Source: Raoultibacter massiliensis (GTDB taxonomy: Bacteria > Actinomycetota > Coriobacteriia > Coriobacteriales > Eggerthellaceae). From it: a stretch of 64,000 bases of DNA. Shown one piece after another: positions 53,568 to 61,123 of this stretch. The DNA lies in the NCBI RefSeq assembly GCF_900199545.1, contig NZ_LT962671.1, positions 290,732 through 354,731 on the forward strand, in the 5' to 3' direction. The notes below the pieces were generated by a model, which saw only the letters and a program-made list of their open reading frames with translations, made no database searches and had not been told where the DNA came from. Each line of letters begins with the position of its first letter. Position 1 is the stretch's first letter. A program made the position numbers and the translations under genes.

Positions 53568-55220
53568 ATGTCGGTTACCATGCATATGCTTCTAGAGCAC
53601 TGGGGCGATCGCGTTGTCAGCGCCCCGCGCATGGCGAGTGAGCGCTTCTCCCAGGTTGCCCTTATCGCGTCCGGGGTCGATGATCTTGCCGGAAGGGGCG
53701 AGGGGGGAGCGGCGGCGGAATCCGATTCGGCCATCGAACCCGAAACGATCTACTGCGGCTACGAACGTCAAGCAGCCGATTTTCTCGTTGCCCATCCGGA
53801 AGCGTGTGCTCTTGGAATCGGCGACGGTTCGACGCTTGCTTCGATCCCCCCGAGCTGCGCCATGCGGTTCGCCATCGTGAAGGACGACCGATCCTTTTCA
53901 AGCGTCTTCGAAGATGCGCGGCGGTTTCTTCTGAAATACGAACGATGGACCGAGCGGATGAGGGCGGTTTTGTTCGAGCATGGCGATTATCAGAGCTTCC
54001 TCGATTGCAGCACAGACATATTCGAAGACTTCGTGACCATAACCGATTCTTCGTTTCGCCTGCTCGCCTATACGAAGGATGTGCCGATCGACGATCCTGT
54101 CGTGATGCGCCTTGTTGAGGAGGGCTACCATGCGAAAGAAACCGTCGACAAGTTCAAGAAGTACGGAGCGGTCAAGCGCTGGCAGACGCAAACCGGCATC
54201 CTCCGCGTCGAGCAGACGCGCATCGTCGAAAACCCGACGCTGAGCTACGTGTTTCGCATGCATGGCAGCTACTTCGTCCACATCGTGCTCCAGTGCACAA
54301 AAAACCCTCTGTCCGATGCTTTGGTGGATACGTTTCAGATGCTGATCGACTGCCTCGAACTGTATGTGCGGCACGATTGGACGGCGCGCCATCAATTCGA
54401 CAAGGATTACGCCGCGCTGTTGTCCGATCTCGTGATGCGGCGTCCCCAGAACCGCGACCTGCTCCTTAAGCGGCTTGAACGCGCGCGGATGCCGCTCGAG
54501 GGAAGCTATCGCCTTTGCGTGATGGAGGTCGATGCCGAAGACGAAGAGGGGCAGCGGGTACTCGGGTACTACGCATGGAGGTTGCTTGAGGCGGTACCGC
54601 TTGGCAAGGCAAGCACCTTTCAGGGAAGACTTCTCCTGCTTGTCGAGGATCGAGGGGAGCCGGGCGGTGGGAGCTGCGATGGTTCGAACGATCCGAGCGA
54701 GGCGCTCGCGTCGTTTCAGAAAACCTACGGGGGAGTGTTCGGCGTCTCGGAGCCCTTTCGCTGCATCACCGACGTTCCTTACGCGTATCGGCAGGCGCGA
54801 ATCGCCATCGAGTACGGTCAGCGCGATGCGAAGTCGCTAGCGACGCTTTTTTCGATCCCGAAGCCGGAGGCCCCGATGTATCGGTTCAAAACGTATTTCC
54901 CCTCGTACGTTTACGAGCAGGGGCGGCAGGAATCGTCGTTCGTGTCGTATTGCGTGAGGAACAGCGCGGTTGCCGGGATCGTCTGTTACGACCGCGAGCA
55001 CGGAACCGATGACGCCGAGATGCTCTTCACCTATCTGATGTGCGAGCGGCGGGCGAGCGACGCGGCCGAACGGCTCCATATGCACCGCAACACGCTTGTG
55101 TATCGAATCGACAGGATGAGGGAGCGGTTCGGCATCGATCTCTCATCCCCTGCCGAACGAGAGGAGATCATGCTGGCGTTTCGCCTGCTTCCAGCCCGTT
55201 TAGCGGATGGAAGCGACTGA
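53568..55220 (+). CDS. PucR/CdaR-type transcriptional regulator
   Basis: 550 residues from ATG 53568 (MSVTMHMLLEHWG). The C-terminal HTH (CERRASDAAERLHMHRNTLV, YRIDRMRERFG) is the PucR/CdaR type; the middle resembles that of the regulator at 28770. It diverges from the fucose-isomerase-like/Suf operon across about 130 bases containing its promoter. The regulator-operon pairing is conserved in both copies. Inducer unknown. Confidence 0.86.
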   Translation: MSVTMHMLLEHWGDRVVSAPRMASERFSQVALIASGVDDLAGRGEGGAAAESDSAIEPETIYCGYERQAADFLVAHPEACALGIGDGSTLASIPPSCAMRFAIVKDDRSFSSVFEDARRFLLKYERWTERMRAVLFEHGDYQSFLDCSTDIFEDFVTITDSSFRLLAYTKDVPIDDPVVMRLVEEGYHAKETVDKFKKYGAVKRWQTQTGILRVEQTRIVENPTLSYVFRMHGSYFVHIVLQCTKNPLSDALVDTFQMLIDCLELYVRHDWTARHQFDKDYAALLSDLVMRRPQNRDLLLKRLERARMPLEGSYRLCVMEVDAEDEEGQRVLGYYAWRLLEAVPLGKASTFQGRLLLLVEDRGEPGGGSCDGSNDPSEALASFQKTYGGVFGVSEPFRCITDVPYAYRQARIAIEYGQRDAKSLATLFSIPKPEAPMYRFKTYFPSYVYEQGRQESSFVSYCVRNSAVAGIVCYDREHGTDDAEMLFTYLMCERRASDAAERLHMHRNTLVYRIDRMRERFGIDLSSPAEREEIMLAFRLLPARLADGSD

Positions 55221-55252
55221 GCGCCGAGCGCAATGCGGTCGGCGCTCAGTCG
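55214..55252. terminator. Strong hairpin between convergent genes
   Basis: Perfect 14-bp stem CGACTGAGCGCCGA (55214-55227) and TCGGCGCTCAGTCG (55239-55252), 11-base loop. The left arm overlaps the regulator stop codon. There is no T-run on either side. Confidence 0.6.
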
Positions 55253-55275
55253 AGAGCAATGCGGTCGAGGCGGCG

Positions 55276-55575
55276 CTACATGAACACGATGGTTATATCT
55301 TTGCGCGCCGGCTCCTGACCTTTGTCGAGGTACGCTTTGCCGCCGCCGATCTGCGTTCCCTGAGCGTCGTAGGACATGCAGACCCCCATGTAGGGTTTCG
55401 CGTGCTCCTGCCCGTCTTTCGCCTTGTCGGCTGCGAGCACGTACTTGTTCGCCTTTTCATCGGCGAGGAACTGCTCCTGAAGATCCTGCTTCGCTGCTTC
55501 GAGATCGATCGTTGCGTTTTCCTCGATGAACGCTTGGAACTTCTCTTCTCCCCGGATGGTCACGTTCACTTCCAT
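55276..55575 (-). CDS. Small unrecognised protein of a molybdoenzyme operon
   Basis: 99 residues (MEVNVTIRGEEKFQAFIEEN...), soluble, acidic, with one Cys (MGVCMSYD) and no known motif. AGGAGGAA precedes the start. It is the third gene of the minus-strand operon molybdoenzyme (56019)-ferredoxin (55657)-this. No counterpart follows the other five molybdoenzymes in the window, so it may be specific to this enzyme as a chaperone or accessory subunit. Confidence 0.65.
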   Translation of the reverse strand: MEVNVTIRGEEKFQAFIEENATIDLEAAKQDLQEQFLADEKANKYVLAADKAKDGQEHAKPYMGVCMSYDAQGTQIGGGKAYLDKGQEPARKDITIVFM

Positions 55576-55656
55576 GGTATTCCTCCTTATGCCGGTCTGA
55601 ACGAGAGGATGCCCGCCGATCGCTTCGGGGCGATCGGCGGGCGCGTGCTCGGGCGG

Positions 55657-56007
55657 TTATCCCTGAATCGGGCTGTAGAGCGCCCAGCGGGTTTTGCCGT
55701 CCATCTTCTTGGCGAGCTCTTCGATATCGCCGTAGTACATGCACCATGCCTGGCAGGCTTGAACGCATGAGGGAAGCTTGCCCTCGGCGGTGCGGCTGTC
55801 GCAGAGGTTGCACGCCTTGGTGATCGTGGGGTTGTAGACCCACTCGTAGGGCGTGTCGGCGCCGATTTCCGTTTCGTACTCGTAAGGGCCGACCTCGGTC
55901 AGCTTGATGCCGAACTCGCCCTTTTCAAGGCCGAGTTCGTTGCGGCAGGCGACCTCGCAGGAGTGGCAACCGGTGCAATATTCGTAGTTGATGAGAATGC
56001 CTTTCAT
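55657..56007 (-). CDS. Dicluster [4Fe-4S] ferredoxin subunit
   Basis: 116 residues (MKGILINYEYCTGCHSC...). C-x2-C-x2-C-x3-C plus CNLC-x11-C-x3-C for two [4Fe-4S] centres. It is a diverged relative of the triplicated ferredoxin (ELGLEKGEFGIKLTEVGPY). It lies 11 bases after the molybdoenzyme stop and should be its electron carrier. Confidence 0.93.
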   Translation of the reverse strand: MKGILINYEYCTGCHSCEVACRNELGLEKGEFGIKLTEVGPYEYETEIGADTPYEWVYNPTITKACNLCDSRTAEGKLPSCVQACQAWCMYYGDIEELAKKMDGKTRWALYSPIQG

Positions 56008-56018
56008 GGTTCACTCCT

Positions 56019-58442
56019 TTAGTTCATCACGGTCACGACGGGTTCTTCGACCGGCTCGTAGGGCTTGCCGGGTTCGTACTCGGCAAAATCGCCCTTTTCG
56101 GCTATCACCTCGTGAGGCAGCACATCCCCCTCCTGGCACGGGTAGATCTTGCACAGCATGCTCTTGATCGCCGATCCGATGCCCCCCTGGCCGGTGCGGA
56201 ACGCTTCGGTCATGTTGTTGAGGTTCGATTCGTAGGTGCCGTAGAAGTTCGGCTCTGCACCCTCCTGCTCGGGGAACCACCAGCCGTGCTCGGCATGCAC
56301 GCGTCCGGGCCGCACCTCGATGGTTTCCTTGACTTTCTGCTTGAAGCGGGCGCCGCGGCTGTTCTCGACCCAGATCCATTCCCCGTCGCGCACGCCGTAG
56401 CGCTCGCAATCCTCGGGGTTCACCATGATGAGCGGCCAAGGATGGAACTCGCGCATCGTGGGCAGCTGGCGATGCTCGGAATGGAAGAACTCGAACGAGC
56501 GGCCACCGCCTGAAAGGATGATCGGGTAGTCCTTGTAGGTTTCGGGCGTGGAAAGCGGGCTCTCGGGCGGCTCGATGTGGTAGGGGAGCGGATCGACGCC
56601 CCAGTGGTCGTAGCCGAACGACCACAGTTCGATGCGACCTGTAGGCGTGTTGAATCCGGGCTGCCCGTCGGGGCGCAGCATGCCCTTTTCGTACTTGCGG
56701 TACGTGGCATCCCAATCCCAGTACGCGGTTCCGTTGCAGCTGTTCTCGCTTGGGTTCTGCACCGTCTCTTCCCAGGTGCGGTCATATTCGGTTCCGCCGG
56801 GGGTGAGCTGGTCGGTAAGGTACCAGGTGCACCATTCCTTGTCGTCTTTCCACGGCCAGTGCTCGGGCTTGATCCGCTTGCCGAGCTCGAGGCAGATCTG
56901 TTCGTCTGATTTCGCCTCGTAGTAATCGGTCACCTTGACCATGGTGCGCACGGGCGTCCACCAGGTACGGCAGGAGTTGCGCTCACAGCTCATGGCGACG
57001 GGGAGAACGATGTCGGCCAGCGCCTGGGCGGTCGGGGTCATGAACGGATCGGCCACTACGATGAAGGGCACCTTCATGAGGGCTGCGCGGGTACGGGCGG
57101 GGTCCATCGACGCGCAGGCGAGCGCATTGGAGCTCTGGATCCAGAACATCTCGATCGAATAGGGCTCGCCGGTTTCGACGGCCGAGAGGATGGCGTCGGA
57201 ATCGGCGCAGGACACGATGTTCGATTCGTTGATGCCCGATTTGTCGGGGATGAGCTTCTTTGCGTACACCTCGGGGTCGATGTACTCGTCGCCGAGTCCG
57301 TAGCGCTTCTCGATGAGGTAGGCGCAGCGGTACAGTGCGTTGCCGCCAGGGTTGTCGATATTGCCGGTGATGGCCATGATGTCGGCAACCGCTTCGGTGA
57401 CGCCGAGGGCTGCGATCTGCTGTTCGAACGCGAGACCCCACTGGCATGCGCAGCTCGAAGAGGTTGCGATGAGGCGCGCGGCTCCCCGCAGCGCTTCGGG
57501 GTCGACGTCGCAGAGGGGGCTAGCCCACTCGGGCGTTTTGTCGGCTACGCGTTCAGCCAGCAAATCGAACCCGTAAGTCCAGCAGTCGACGAAATCATGG
57601 TCGTAGAGGTCTTCGGAGATGATCACGTTGAGCAGCGCCATGGCCACGATGGCGTCGGTGCCGGGACGGACGGGCAGCCAGTAGGCGGCGCGGGCGCCCC
57701 ACCACGTCAGACGGGGATCGACGGAGATGATCTTCGAACCCATCTGCACGCACTGGACGAGCCAGTGGCCCAAGAACCCGTCTGCGTTCGACTTGATGGG
57801 CTCGTTGCCCCATACGAGAATGACGCCGGGAGCTTGCCAGTCTTCGTTGGCATAGCGATTGTAGTGCGCCTGCGAGGCGTCGACGATGATCATATCGCCG
57901 TATTTGGCCGAGGTTCCGATCATGCGCGGGAGGTAGCAGGCGAAGCCGGTGAAGCCGAACGTGGACACGTTCGGGGTCTCCATGCATGCCGAAGCGAAAT
58001 ACGGCACCTGCCAGCCGATGTTGCGGCCCGTTCCGTGTACGACGACGATGGATTGGGAGCCGTGCTCCTCCTTGATCTTGAGAACCTTCTCGGTGATCTC
58101 GTCGTAGGCTTCATCCCAGCTTATGCGCTCCCATTTGCCTTCGCCCCGCTCGCCTGCACGGCGCATGGGGTATTTCAGGCGATCGGGATGGTTGACGGCC
58201 TCGGGCATGTCGAGGCAGCGCATGCAGAGCTTTCCGTTGGCGACGGCGTTGAGCGGGTCGCCCTCCACCTTCTCGAGCTTGTTGTCTTTGGTATACAGCA
58301 AAACGCCGCATCCCATGTGGCATCCGGGAGGCGACCAGTGCGTGGTGCGCGTTACGGTGAAATCCCCCTCTTGCCACTGCCATTCGCCTTCATGGTAAGC
58401 CTTGCGGTCAAGCTTATCCATATACTCCTTGTAGTCGGCCAT
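56019..58442 (-). CDS. Cytoplasmic molybdopterin oxidoreductase, catalytic subunit
   Basis: 807 residues from the ATG at 58442 (MADYKEYMDK), with GGAAGGAG upstream on its strand. Cluster motif C41-x3-C45-x27-C73-x2-C76; invariant C169 in ACYLPR; bis-MGD segments HGTGRNIGW, VWGNEPIKSNADGF and DPRLTWWGARAAYW. No Tat signal. It is the only one of the six on the minus strand and forms its own branch (for example CTWYLTDQLTPGG in the variable region). Operon with ferredoxin 55657 and the 99-residue protein; no LuxR gene is directly adjacent. Confidence 0.92.
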   Translation of the reverse strand: MADYKEYMDKLDRKAYHEGEWQWQEGDFTVTRTTHWSPPGCHMGCGVLLYTKDNKLEKVEGDPLNAVANGKLCMRCLDMPEAVNHPDRLKYPMRRAGERGEGKWERISWDEAYDEITEKVLKIKEEHGSQSIVVVHGTGRNIGWQVPYFASACMETPNVSTFGFTGFACYLPRMIGTSAKYGDMIIVDASQAHYNRYANEDWQAPGVILVWGNEPIKSNADGFLGHWLVQCVQMGSKIISVDPRLTWWGARAAYWLPVRPGTDAIVAMALLNVIISEDLYDHDFVDCWTYGFDLLAERVADKTPEWASPLCDVDPEALRGAARLIATSSSCACQWGLAFEQQIAALGVTEAVADIMAITGNIDNPGGNALYRCAYLIEKRYGLGDEYIDPEVYAKKLIPDKSGINESNIVSCADSDAILSAVETGEPYSIEMFWIQSSNALACASMDPARTRAALMKVPFIVVADPFMTPTAQALADIVLPVAMSCERNSCRTWWTPVRTMVKVTDYYEAKSDEQICLELGKRIKPEHWPWKDDKEWCTWYLTDQLTPGGTEYDRTWEETVQNPSENSCNGTAYWDWDATYRKYEKGMLRPDGQPGFNTPTGRIELWSFGYDHWGVDPLPYHIEPPESPLSTPETYKDYPIILSGGGRSFEFFHSEHRQLPTMREFHPWPLIMVNPEDCERYGVRDGEWIWVENSRGARFKQKVKETIEVRPGRVHAEHGWWFPEQEGAEPNFYGTYESNLNNMTEAFRTGQGGIGSAIKSMLCKIYPCQEGDVLPHEVIAEKGDFAEYEPGKPYEPVEEPVVTVMN

Positions 58443-58653
58443 AGTGCTCCTTCCTTTTCGTCTGGCACCATCGGACGATGCCGTGCGTCGCAATGCATGA
58501 CGCTTCGATTCTATGGAGCAAGGGGTTTCCCCCGCATGGCGAGCGAGGGCCTATTTCGCTTGCGCGGTTCTGAAAAGCATTAGCAATGAAGACCTATTTC
58601 TGGCAAAACCGCCTGTTTGGCGAAGGACCGAGCGTTTTTGCGGGTAAAACGAA

Positions 58654-58678
58654 AAAGGGATCCGAATCGGATCCCTTT
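58654..58678 (-). terminator. Terminator of zinc-ribbon gene
   Basis: Inverted repeat AAAGGGATCC and GGATCCCTTT around GAATC (58654-58678), followed on the minus strand by a T-run from the A-run at 58652-58656. Confidence 0.8.
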
Positions 58679-58714
58679 CGATTTTCCAAGTGCGGTAAAT
58701 CCGGTTTAGCCGGT

Positions 58715-58945
58715 TTACTTCGGCGCGCCGGGGGCTTTGGGGGCGCCGGGTGCGCCGGGGGCGCCAGGGGCTTTGGGAGCGCCGGGGGCACCGGGGGCGC
58801 CAGGTGCCCCCGGCATGCCCGGAGCTGCGGCGGCTGCGGGGAGCTTCTCTCCGCAGGCGGGACAGGTTTCGGCATCGGCTGGACAGGTGGCACCGCATTT
58901 CGGGCAGTTGCGATCGAGTGAAACGGCGGCAGGTCTAAAACACAT
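58715..58945 (-). CDS. Small zinc-ribbon protein with GAP-repeat tail (second copy)
   Basis: 76 residues from the ATG at 58945 (MCFRPAAVSLDRN), with AAGGAGAG upstream; an upstream in-frame start is not needed. Two CPxCG knuckles (NCPKCGATC, TCPACGEKL) are followed by ten x-A-P triplets with KAP after every three or four GAP. Clear paralogue of the protein at 9236. It has its own terminator, so it is monocistronic. Function unknown. Confidence 0.75.
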   Translation of the reverse strand: MCFRPAAVSLDRNCPKCGATCPADAETCPACGEKLPAAAAAPGMPGAPGAPGAPGAPKAPGAPGAPGAPKAPGAPK

Positions 58946-59060
58946 GGGCGTACTCTCCTTATCGTTGCTCTGCTCCGACAACTCGTCCGGAGCGCCTTCA
59001 TTATGGGCGCTCCGGGTTTTGCGGGGCATGCGCAGGGATGCCCTATATTTGCCGCCAGCC

Positions 59061-59077
59061 TAATACCTGAGGTATTA
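59061..59077. promoter_or_regulatory. Perfect 17-base palindrome TAATACC-TGA-GGTATTA
   Basis: 7-base arms around TGA, about 115 bases upstream of the zinc-ribbon start (58945) and about 260 before the LuxR start. It has the size and symmetry of a dimeric regulator site. A half-site GGTATTA occurs at 9130-9136, about 100 bases upstream of the first zinc-ribbon gene. Confidence 0.45.
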
Positions 59078-59212
59078 TGGTTCGCTTCTGCGAACGGTTG
59101 ATTAGGGTTTTTCGCCCCTTTGTTTCTTTGATCGAATACCTAAACTTAACCGTATCGAATCAAGCCGCAAGCGGGCGCGAAAGAGATGAAAAAAAACCGA
59201 GGAGGGAAATAT

Positions 59213-59226
59213 AGTAACATATTACT
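59213..59226. promoter_or_regulatory. Short inverted repeat AGTAA-CATA-TTACT
   Basis: Lies in an AT-rich patch about 115 bases before the LuxR start at 59340. Candidate operator, by symmetry only. The 394 bases between 58945 and 59340 otherwise hold no gene. Confidence 0.3.
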
Positions 59227-59339
59227 AATATGACGAGAGTGTGGGACGCGACGGGAGTTTTTCTTCGCCCTCGGAATAGGCCGGCGGGGGCGGTGATCGT
59301 ATGGGGGTGATACCGTTGGCTGAAAGCGGAGTGAAGTTG

Positions 59340-60944
59340 ATGGGCGAAGGACGCAGTGCACCGGAGCTCGGCGCCGGTCGGGCGTCGTCGGACGGTGCTG
59401 GGGGTTGGATACTCGTCAACGCCCGCATTCTGGTTGGTTTGGTCGGGGCCGTGTCGTGCTTTTCGTGGTTGTTCGTCATGCTCGGCACATCGATATTCAT
59501 ACCGTTTGCCGATCTTGAGAATGCGGCAACGGGGATCGCGCATCTTGCATTTCTCGCAGGTTGTTGCGCGATGCTGCTCGTATGTTGGAAATTTTCCGAT
59601 TGGCTTTCGACCCACAGGATCGTACAGGTGGGTCTTGCCGCCGTGTTCGCGCTCGTCGGCTGCGTCGGCTTTTCCTTTTACGAGTTGGCCGCGTCGTGGT
59701 ACGAAGTGTTCGGCTTCGTGCTGGGCTGCAGTTTCTCGCTTACCTATACGCTGTACGGCGAATATATCTGTTTGTTCTTCCGTTCTGACATCAAGCCGTA
59801 CATCGTCGGCATCTTTGCGGCGGGCGTATTCATGTGCACGGGCATTCTGTTCGCCGGCCCCGAGACGAGCTTCCTCTTCGCGATAATTTTTCCCGCTATC
59901 GCCATCGTCGCCTACGCGATTGCCATGGTGCTTCTGCGCATCGATACCGTCGAGGTCGTCAAGGCGAAGGTTTCGGACAAGCGCAGCCAGGTTGTATGGC
60001 GCTCCTACCTTGCCACGGCAACGTCGGGCATGGCGCTCGGCTTCGCGCTCGGTTGCATCCTGTCGACGCAGAACGCGCAGTCGGGGGTGTTCGTCGTAAT
60101 CGAGGTGGCGCTGCTGGCGACCTGCATAGGCCTGCTCGTCGACTCTCTTCATAAAAACATTGCGAACGAAACCGCGACGATGCGCCTGTTCCTGCCCTTT
60201 TCCGCAGTGGTGGTGTTTCCCATCCTGTTCGTTCAGGAAGAGATTCGCTTCGTGTTCGCCGTCCTGCTTCTGTGCGGCGCCATATTTCCCACCACATGCT
60301 CGCTTTCGGCGATATGCCGCCATATCGTTCTATGCGATCTTTCGGCGATACGCGCCTTTTCGTTCGGCCGGTTGATCAGCTTCGGGGGCATCGCCCTTGG
60401 AATGGTCATATCGTTCGCCGGGTTCTCCGAATCCGCGATCGAATACTTCGGGCCAACCGCCACGACGCTTTCGGTCATCCTGTTCATGGCGCTTGTGATC
60501 TTCTCGGCATCGTTTGTGATGACCGAAGACAACTATCCCGATCAGAACAGGTTCAAGCAGGCGGAGGTGAAAAGCGAGACGGGGGAGGACGAACCTGTGC
60601 TCGTGGCTGCTCCGGGTACGCCCATCCGTCGAATCGCAAGCGAGCAAACCGAGCCGAGCGAGAGCCCGGATGGCGATGACGCGCGGTTGACGCGTCCTGG
60701 CATCTTCTATCTCAAGTGCGAGGCGGTCGCCGATCGGTTCGATCTGTCGAATCGGCAGAAAGAGGTGCTCGTCATGCTTGCGAAAGGCCGCAATGCCGAG
60801 TACATCACCGAAAAGCTCGTCATATCGTCGCATACCGCCAAGGCCCACATCTACAACATCTACCAGAAAACGGGCGTGCACTCCCGTCAGGAGCTGATGA
60901 ACCTCGTCGAGGAAACGGAAGTCGATTTGTCAGGTTCGGACTAG
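59340..60944 (+). CDS. Membrane-anchored LuxR-family transcriptional regulator
   Basis: 534 residues from ATG 59340 (MGEGRSAPEL), with GGAG eight bases upstream; an ATG at 59301 in frame is an alternative. A twelve-segment hydrophobic region spans about 20-400, followed by an 80-residue charged linker and a C-terminal LuxR HTH (LSNRQKEVLVMLAKGRNAEY, HTAKAHIYNIYQKTGVHSRQ). It is closest to the LuxR at 10273 (shared ILVGLVGA...FSW and IRAFS elements). It directly precedes the molybdoenzyme at 61124, which it probably activates. Confidence 0.88.
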   Translation: MGEGRSAPELGAGRASSDGAGGWILVNARILVGLVGAVSCFSWLFVMLGTSIFIPFADLENAATGIAHLAFLAGCCAMLLVCWKFSDWLSTHRIVQVGLAAVFALVGCVGFSFYELAASWYEVFGFVLGCSFSLTYTLYGEYICLFFRSDIKPYIVGIFAAGVFMCTGILFAGPETSFLFAIIFPAIAIVAYAIAMVLLRIDTVEVVKAKVSDKRSQVVWRSYLATATSGMALGFALGCILSTQNAQSGVFVVIEVALLATCIGLLVDSLHKNIANETATMRLFLPFSAVVVFPILFVQEEIRFVFAVLLLCGAIFPTTCSLSAICRHIVLCDLSAIRAFSFGRLISFGGIALGMVISFAGFSESAIEYFGPTATTLSVILFMALVIFSASFVMTEDNYPDQNRFKQAEVKSETGEDEPVLVAAPGTPIRRIASEQTEPSESPDGDDARLTRPGIFYLKCEAVADRFDLSNRQKEVLVMLAKGRNAEYITEKLVISSHTAKAHIYNIYQKTGVHSRQELMNLVEETEVDLSGSD

Positions 60945-60966
60945 CCGTCGGAGCACCTGCGCCAAG

Positions 60967-61002
60967 CAGCGCTAATCCCTGGTGGCTTAGCGCTGTGTTT
61001 TT
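60967..61002 (+). terminator. Terminator after LuxR gene
   Basis: CAGCGCTAA (60967-60975) and TTAGCGCTG (60987-60995) perfect 9-bp stem, 11-base loop, then TGTTTTT. It separates the regulator transcript from the molybdoenzyme. Confidence 0.85.
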
Positions 61003-61123
61003 AACCATTTTCACCCCATGAAAGAGCAACCCCCATCTTCTATCGTTGCGAAAGAGATTGCGGATGACGTTCGTTTCGGGCGAACGTCTCGCAAGCGCAT
61101 TCAAGACGGAAAGGAAGGTGCTT

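Noticed and set aside
58715..58830. CRISPR-like or satellite repeat
   Set aside because: The short-period GGCGCC-rich repeat is coding sequence for the x-A-P triplets of the zinc-ribbon protein; there are no spacers.
59160..60323. 387-codon minus-strand frame opposite the LuxR gene
   Set aside because: Hydrophilic Arg/Glu/His-rich antisense of a membrane protein gene with intact motifs on the plus strand.
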